The translations under genes and the position numbers were made by a program. A stretch of 37,939 nucleotides of DNA from assembly GCF_028282265.1 (NCBI RefSeq), contig NZ_JANQIH010000133.1, positions 1 through 37,939 of the forward strand. Reading direction: 5' to 3'. This DNA comes from Allomuricauda sp. (GTDB lineage Bacteria > Bacteroidota > Bacteroidia > Flavobacteriales > Flavobacteriaceae). Of this stretch, positions 33,812 to 37,939 are shown one piece after another. The notes beneath the pieces were generated by a model. That model saw only the letters and a list, made by a program, of their open reading frames with translations, was not told the DNA's origin and ran no database searches. Numbering within the stretch: the stretch's first letter is position 1; the number at the start of each line of letters is the position of its first letter.

Positions 33812-33879
33812 GGTTAATGTATTTAAAATTTATTGAAGTTATGAAAAATCCCTGATAACACCCATTTTTACTGGGTAAA

Positions 33880-34776
33880 TCAACCATTAATGGCCACCAC
33901 TTCGTTCACCTTGTCACCCATCATATTCTTTAGCATGGTCTCAATTCCATTTTTTAGGGTGAAGGTTGACGAAGGACAACCGCTACAAGCTCCTTGTAAA
34001 ATTACGTTGACCGTTTTGCTGTCTTCCTCATAGGACTGAAACAGAATGTTACCGCCATCACTAGCTACAGCTGGCTTTACATATTCTTCCAGTATGTCTA
34101 TGATTTGAAGTGATGTATCATCGTATTTCTCCTGTTCGATGTGGTCTGGAACTGCATTTTTGGTATTGGAAACAGCTTCTGATGAAACTACTTCCTTGCC
34201 TTCAGCCAAAAAGTCACGAATAAATTCACGGACTTCAAGGGTGACCTCGTCCCAATCAGCTCTTTCATACTTTGAAACCGAAACATAATTCTCATCAAAG
34301 AAGACCTCTTTCACAAAGGGGAAATGGAAAAGCTCGGTAGCCAAGGGCGAATCTTTGGCCTCATCGATATTCTTAAACTCAAAAATGGCAGGAACAATCT
34401 TCTTGTTTGCTACAAACTTCATGACCGCTGGGTTTGGTGTAACCTCGGCGTACACGGTAACGGCTTCTTTCTTTTTGTCCAAGTCCTCATGGACAATGGG
34501 TTCACCGGCATTTAAATATTCCACAAGTTGTTGGGCCACCTCGTCTTTTACATCTTCCCATTCCACAATATCGAAACGTTCCATGGCAACAAAATTGCCC
34601 GAAATGTAAACAGTTTTGATAAATGGAAGGTAGAATAACTGCTGTGCCAAAGGGGAGTTCTTGGCCTCATCGATATTCTTGAACTCATAGTTGTTCTTGA
34701 CAAGGAACTGATTTGCCTCAAATTTTAATATTTTAGGGCTATTGGTAGGGACTACGGTAATATTATAATCTTTCAT
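33880..34776 (-). CDS. NifU/Nfu-type Fe-S cluster scaffold with two Nfu N-terminal domains
   Basis: Carrier for assembled Fe-S clusters. 298 residues: two successive copies of the Nfu/NifU N-terminal domain (about 1-92 and 107-195; compare NIDEAKNSPLAQQLFYLPF and NIDEAKDSPLATELFHFPF), then a C-terminal NifU domain (about 222-298) with the cluster-binding GACSGCPSS (Cys264, Cys267). The duplicated N-terminal domain is usual for Bacteroidota. The frame extends upstream to an ATG at 34821, but that codon falls in the -33 promoter box and the extra 15 residues are not family-like, so ATG 34776 is preferred. PorP/SprF is divergent across a short gap. Confidence 0.93.
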   Translation of the reverse strand: MKDYNITVVPTNSPKILKFEANQFLVKNNYEFKNIDEAKNSPLAQQLFYLPFIKTVYISGNFVAMERFDIVEWEDVKDEVAQQLVEYLNAGEPIVHEDLDKKKEAVTVYAEVTPNPAVMKFVANKKIVPAIFEFKNIDEAKDSPLATELFHFPFVKEVFFDENYVSVSKYERADWDEVTLEVREFIRDFLAEGKEVVSSEAVSNTKNAVPDHIEQEKYDDTSLQIIDILEEYVKPAVASDGGNILFQSYEEDSKTVNVILQGACSGCPSSTFTLKNGIETMLKNMMGDKVNEVVAING

Positions 34777-34791
34777 AGCAAGGAATTTGTA

Positions 34792-34822
34792 CAAAAATAC
34801 CAAAGTAAATATCAGCCTCAAA
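34792..34822 (-). promoter_or_regulatory. Bacteroidota-type promoter for nfu
   Basis: On the minus strand, TTTG (34822-34819), a 19-base spacer and TATTTTTG (34799-34792) fit the consensus exactly. The transcript would start near 34786, about ten bases before the ATG at 34776. Confidence 0.7.
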
Positions 34823-34903
34823 ATATATAATAATGTAGTGTTAAAGCCGTTATTTAAATGTTTGATTATCGATAAGTATCAACCATAGCCCCATTATCGT
34901 TTC

Positions 34904-35899
34904 ATGAGACGCTACATAACCCTATTGTTCATGTTCTTTCTTTTGATGTTTTCTTCGAAAGCTCAAGAAGGGATTCCAGTTTACTTTGATTATCTGGCAG
35001 ACAATTACTATTTGGTCTATCCTTCGATGGCCGGTATTGCCGAAGGAGGAAAAATTAGACTAACAGCTAGGCAACAGTGGTTCAGCGTTGATGAGGCTCC
35101 AAACCTACAAACACTTAATGGAAACTTTAGGGTAGGTGAGCGAAGTGGAGTGGGGGCCATCCTTTTTAACGATTCAAATGGATATCATTCACAAACCGGA
35201 TTTAAGTTTACTTACGCACATCACCTTCAACTTGCCGGAGATTTTAGGACTTTAAACCAAATATCCTTTGGACTAAGCGTGGGTGCGATTTTGAGTAGCT
35301 TGGATGAAACCGAGTTTAGGTCTATTGTTCCTGACCCTGTAATTTCAGGTACCAAAAACACGACAGGTTATTTTAATGTTGATTTGGGAGCCTCTTATAA
35401 TCTATTTGAGTTCTATGCCCATGTGGCGGTTTTGAACATTTTGGGTAGTGGCAGGGACCTTTACAGTGCTGCGGAGTTTGATAATTTAAGAAGGTATTTG
35501 TTTTCTGTAGGCTATGTGTTTGGCAGCAAAACTCGTATTGAGCCTTCTGTGCTTTTACAGTTGACAGAGTTTACTGAGGAAGCTACGGTTGATTTCAATG
35601 CCAAAGTATATCGGGATGTTCCCTTTGGAACCATTTGGGGCGGACTTTCATATCGACGCAGTTTTGATGGAGCCCAATTTCAACAAGATGGTGGTTTTGG
35701 GGAACAACGCTTACAATTGATTACTCCCATCGTTGGTTTGAACTATAAAAACTTTTTGTTCTCCTATAACTATTCCTATCAGATGGGAGATATTCGATTT
35801 GATAATGGCGGGTTTCATCAAATAACCTTGGGATACGATTTCGGACAGGATGATACACAAAAACGTTACGATTGCTATTGTCCGGCAGCCAACAACTAA
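34904..35899 (+). CDS. type IX secretion system membrane protein, PorP/SprF family
   Basis: A 331-residue outer-membrane beta-barrel protein. Signal peptide at about 1-20 (FFLLMFSSKAQ), then GIPVYFDYLADNYYLVYPSMAG and RLTARQQWFSVDEAPNLQT, the recognisable start of PorP/SprF proteins. The C-terminus ends in GGFHQITLGYDFG and a short CYC-containing tail. In Flavobacterium such proteins sit beside a large adhesin and help attach it to the surface after SprA-dependent export; here no adhesin gene is adjacent, so it is a stand-alone paralogue. It may work with the SprA encoded at 6118, but the link is inference. It converges on the VWA gene through a shared terminator. Confidence 0.92.
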   Translation: MRRYITLLFMFFLLMFSSKAQEGIPVYFDYLADNYYLVYPSMAGIAEGGKIRLTARQQWFSVDEAPNLQTLNGNFRVGERSGVGAILFNDSNGYHSQTGFKFTYAHHLQLAGDFRTLNQISFGLSVGAILSSLDETEFRSIVPDPVISGTKNTTGYFNVDLGASYNLFEFYAHVAVLNILGSGRDLYSAAEFDNLRRYLFSVGYVFGSKTRIEPSVLLQLTEFTEEATVDFNAKVYRDVPFGTIWGGLSYRRSFDGAQFQQDGGFGEQRLQLITPIVGLNYKNFLFSYNYSYQMGDIRFDNGGFHQITLGYDFGQDDTQKRYDCYCPAANN

Positions 35900-35929
35900 A
35901 AATGGCCCGTTGCAACAACGGACCATTTT
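35899..35929. terminator. bidirectional terminator between porP/sprF-like and VWA genes
   Basis: Arms 35899-35912 and 35916-35929 pair at 13 of 14 positions (one C-A mismatch) with a three-base loop, and have A and T runs on the outside for either direction. It overlaps the final base of the PorP/SprF stop codon and lies 20 bases past the end of the convergent VWA gene. Confidence 0.88.
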
Positions 35930-35948
35930 CTACGGCTAATTCATTCAA

Positions 35949-36287
35949 TCATTCATCCCATTTATAATTCTTCTTAGCCGCTTGACTTTTAATGGCGCTC
36001 AATAAGGCATTTTCCAATTCGCCTGTCTCCTCCTTTTGATTTTTGGCGATATATACCTCACGTTTTTTGTTCAGTTCTTGAATTTCTTTTTGAATACGAT
36101 TACGCTCTTCCTTTTTGGCTTCAATGAAATCCTCAATCTCTTTGTCAGACTTTCCTTTTAGTTCTTGGGGTAGGTCTTTCTCGGAAAGCTCTGAGATCTC
36201 AACCTCTTCATCCTCAACAGCGTCAACAAGATCCCATGAAGAGTTTTTGTACATTCTTGAGCTTTTGCTCACGGCTCTTTTTACCAC
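35949..36287 (-). CDS. C-terminal part of a frameshifted VWA-domain lipoprotein
   Basis: Read alone this is a 112-residue frame starting at a GTG (36287), but it is almost certainly the 3' part of the VWA gene that begins at 37132. The same frame is open from 36338, and reading it from there gives ALQSAQDSNAAELEEAVVVK, then KRAVSKSSRMYKNSSWDLVD: a natural continuation of the upstream protein. The sequence after it is a charged region with a helical segment (about GKSDKEIEDFIEAKKEERNR and onward, heptad-like) and an ENALLSAIKSQAAKKNYKW tail that I associate with flavobacterial VWA proteins of about 390 residues. Translation as a free-standing protein is unlikely. A one-base shift at 36338-36344 joins the two parts into a 394-residue protein. 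Confidence 0.7.
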   Translation of the reverse strand: MVKRAVSKSSRMYKNSSWDLVDAVEDEEVEISELSEKDLPQELKGKSDKEIEDFIEAKKEERNRIQKEIQELNKKREVYIAKNQKEETGELENALLSAIKSQAAKKNYKWDE

Positions 36288-37132
36288 AACAGCTTCTTCA
36301 AGTTCGGCAGCGTTTGAATCTTGGGCTGATTGTAACGCTTTTTTCTTCCACCGGCCGCTCCATAAGAAATGTAGGTGTTGTTGAGTTGAGCATTCAACTT
36401 TATAATAACCTCGTCATAGGGAGTCTTAACGTGAACCACTTGGCGATTATGGTCAATGGCCATATACTCTCCCCCAGTGAGGGTTGCTCCCTTTTTCCAC
36501 ATGGTAGAAATACCTTGCTCATAATTTCCACAAAAAATGGTATTGACAATGATATCTTTTTCCTTGGCATTCAATGCTGCATCTTTGTAATTGAGCTTAC
36601 CTTGGGTAAAAGGCTCATTTCCAGCAATAAAAATCATTTTCAGGTCATCTGCGTTTTTGCCCCAATCCAATTGTTTGAGAGAAGTATGGATAACCTGCCC
36701 ACAAAATTCCTCTCCGCCATTTGTGGTCAATGAGAACAATCTCTCCGATATTTCGTCCAAATCACTGCTGAACCCGAGAACCTGTCTAATGTAGCCCTCT
36801 CTGGCAGAAAGGTTATCGTTACCATATTCATACAAAGCAATTTGCAGGGATGGTCGAACTTCATTACCACAGCGGGCGTGTGTAAATTCATTTACAATAT
36901 CCCATAGTTGTGCTTTTGCTTGATTTATAAGTCCATCCATACTGTTGCTAGTATCCAATAACAACGCAATTTTTACATATTGCTTCACTGGTTTATCTTC
37001 CTCTTTCTCGTCCACATAGGTTGTGTTCAGGGCTATGCCTTCAGTTTTTTCAGATTTAAGGTTACAGCTATATACATTCCCCAGAACGAAGGAAAAGAGT
37101 GCTATGCTAAGTAAAAGTTTTGTTTTTTTCAT
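36281..37132 (-). CDS. von Willebrand factor type A domain lipoprotein, N-terminal part (ends at a -1 shift site)
   Basis: Signal peptide at about 1-22 with a cysteine at its end (GNVYSC, Cys23), so a probable lipoprotein. The VWA domain begins at KIALLLDTSNSMDGL, where DxSxS (Asp59-Thr-Ser61-Asn-Ser63, approximately) forms the metal-ion-dependent adhesion site, and continues through FSLTTNGGEEFCG. In zero frame the protein stops at 283 residues after an 18-residue tail (beginning RYNQPKIQ) that does not look like family sequence. Codons 263-265 read AGA AAA AAG, and a slip of -1 there continues into the C-terminal part at 35949. The gene may be a one-base-deletion pseudogene, a sequencing error, or a programmed frameshift gene. 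Confidence 0.8.
   Translation of the reverse strand: MKKTKLLLSIALFSFVLGNVYSCNLKSEKTEGIALNTTYVDEKEEDKPVKQYVKIALLLDTSNSMDGLINQAKAQLWDIVNEFTHARCGNEVRPSLQIALYEYGNDNLSAREGYIRQVLGFSSDLDEISERLFSLTTNGGEEFCGQVIHTSLKQLDWGKNADDLKMIFIAGNEPFTQGKLNYKDAALNAKEKDIIVNTIFCGNYEQGISTMWKKGATLTGGEYMAIDHNRQVVHVKTPYDEVIIKLNAQLNNTYISYGAAGGRKKRYNQPKIQTLPNLKKLLW
36338..36344 (-). other. in-phase A AAA AAG slippery heptamer / frameshift point in the VWA gene
   Basis: On the minus strand the heptamer is AAAAAAG, phased as A-AAA-AAG relative to the VWA reading frame (the AAG codon begins at 36340). This is the classic bacterial -1 slippery site. A GGAG lies 13 bases upstream (36361-36358), and AGCGTT (36339-36334) can pair with AACGCT (36314-36309) just downstream. 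Confidence 0.6.
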
Positions 37133-37192
37133 GATTACATAATTTAGAATCTGGGTCTAAAGTATGCCCAGTTTTACAGAAGAAAAATCTAG

Positions 37193-37229
37193 AATGAGTA
37201 AACGGAACTAGGTAATGAGTGAACAGAAC
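37193..37229. repeat. 16-bp direct repeat at 21-bp period, candidate regulator-binding site
   Basis: AATGAGTAAACGGAAC (37193-37208) and AATGAGTGAACAGAAC (37214-37229) differ at two positions and are spaced two helical turns apart. They lie between the divergent VWA and TPR genes, about 100 bases upstream of the TPR start. Reverse complements read GTTCCGTTTACTCATT and GTTCTGTTCACTCATT, with GTT-centred half-sites similar to those of LytTR regulators. A five-bp hairpin (GAACC-TTTA-GGTTC, 37226-37239) overlaps the second copy. The rest of the 197-base gap shows no other clear element. Confidence 0.45.
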
Positions 37230-37329
37230 CTTTAGGTTCGTAACATCGGTAATTCTCCCCATTTCATATGGATTTCCTTGCGATTCCTATTTTTTAAACC
37301 CATTGTAATGAAGTAAGTTTACCGATATT

Positions 37330-37939
37330 ATGTTCGTTAAAAGGTACATATCGCTTCTACTGTTCTTATCCCTTTTCACTGGGTTTTCACAGGTAAATGA
37401 ATCACGCTCATTGATTACCATTGAAGGTTCCGTAAAAGGAAAGGAAACCCTGGTGCCCATATCTGGGGTTTCCATTTCTACGGATAAAGGAGAATTCACC
37501 ACTACCAATAGACAGGGGGAGTTTCGCATCAAGGCAGCCCTAGGAGATGTATTGATTGTCGAAAGTTTGGAGTTTGAGACAGTGCGTCATCAAATAAGGT
37601 CCAATGAAGATATTGATGTTTTGGTAGAGGGGTACACCTTGGGTAAAAGTTCTCGGTCAAAAAAAATGATATCCAGTAGCGTAATGAATCATCAGCGTTT
37701 TCTGGATTCCGCCAATTTCTACAAGAAAACCGACCTTCAAAAGAGCATTGACTTTATTGCCAAATCCATCTCCAACTTAGGTAAGCGAGGTAACAAAACA
37801 GAACTATCCCGGTCGTTGACCGCTTTGGGTGAAATTTACACCTATCATCGACAATACGACCTCGCGATTGCGAATTTTAAGGATGCGCTCAATGCTAATT
37901 CTTCCTCCAGAACAATTTTGCTTTTGGGAAAAGCTTATG
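37330..37939 (+). CDS. TPR protein with carboxypeptidase-regulatory-like N-terminus (3' end outside window; probable sensor kinase)
   Basis: An open frame runs from ATG 37330 to the window end (203 codons) without a stop. It starts with a signal peptide (FVKRYISLLLFLSLFTGFSQ), then a CarboxypepD_reg/DUF4480-like beta region (about 29-105: VPISGVSISTDKGEF, TNRQGEFRIKAALGD, ESLEFETV), then RFLDSANFYKKTDLQKSIDF and helical TPR-like repeats (EIYTYHRQYDLAIANFKDAL, with Tyr/Ala spacing of a TPR). This arrangement is familiar from flavobacterial TPR-containing sensor histidine kinases; the kinase domain would be beyond the window, so that part is inference. The adjacent 21-bp-period repeat could be its regulator's binding site. 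Confidence 0.8.
   Translation, partial: MFVKRYISLLLFLSLFTGFSQVNESRSLITIEGSVKGKETLVPISGVSISTDKGEFTTTNRQGEFRIKAALGDVLIVESLEFETVRHQIRSNEDIDVLVEGYTLGKSSRSKKMISSSVMNHQRFLDSANFYKKTDLQKSIDFIAKSISNLGKRGNKTELSRSLTALGEIYTYHRQYDLAIANFKDALNANSSSRTILLLGKAY

Noticed and set aside
33858..33878. Small hairpin ACCCA/TGGGT between nfu and dodecin as a terminator
   Set aside because: The stem is only five base pairs and no T-run follows directly, so it cannot be called.
36236..36733. A 165-codon plus-strand frame antisense to the VWA gene
   Set aside because: It lies opposite a recognisable VWA domain, and its translation resembles no family.

Overview
The window is chromosomal DNA from a member of the Bacteroidota, very probably a marine Flavobacteriaceae (Muricauda/Allomuricauda- or Maribacter-like; the genus is a guess). 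The evidence is sprA and a PorP/SprF protein (type IX secretion), the order malic enzyme-ruvA-sprA-gcvH-vanZ-tonB-cyoE, a split pair of heme-copper oxidase subunit III genes, and promoters of the TTTG-N19/20-TAnnTTTG type. No rRNA, tRNA, CRISPR array, IS element or prophage was seen, and no gene-free stretch exceeds 300 bases (the longest gaps are about 185 to 200 bases).

Layout. 1-1183: tail of a c-type cytochrome and queG. 1368-3086: an SGLT-type sodium/solute symporter behind a spaced 10-bp inverted repeat. 3202-13263: maeB, ruvA and the 2381-residue T9SS translocon gene sprA, tightly packed. 13365-14897: gcvH, vanZ-like and a TonB gene, with a good promoter before gcvH and a terminator after tonB. 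15093-20269: a cytochrome oxidase maturation and structure block (heme O synthase, two subunit III genes, subunit IV, a cysteine-less SCO-like protein, SCO, DUF420, and a small CxxC membrane protein). The catalytic subunits cox1 and cox2 are not in the window.

20383-29846 is an eight-gene efflux locus with an unusual plan: permease-permease-adaptor, then ATPase-permease-permease-adaptor-TolC. The two permease-permease-adaptor sets are old duplicates of one another, but there is only one ATPase and one outer-membrane channel. Each half is preceded by a matching element, TGTAAC-N16-nnTCnTA, which looks like an ECF-sigma promoter, suggesting co-regulation.

29863-34776: tsaB, then a minus-strand run (mscS, a DUF255 thioredoxin-domain lipoprotein, a dodecin lacking the usual flavin-stacking Trp, and an Nfu-type Fe-S scaffold). 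34904-35899: PorP/SprF. 35949-37132: a von Willebrand A lipoprotein gene split by a -1 shift located exactly on an in-phase A AAA AAG heptamer, the same slippery site as in dnaX; this is either a one-base deletion or programmed frameshifting, and it is the most interesting single site here. 37330-end: the start of a TPR protein with a carboxypeptidase-regulatory-like N-terminus, preceded by a 16-bp direct repeat at 21-bp period that resembles a LytTR-type binding site.
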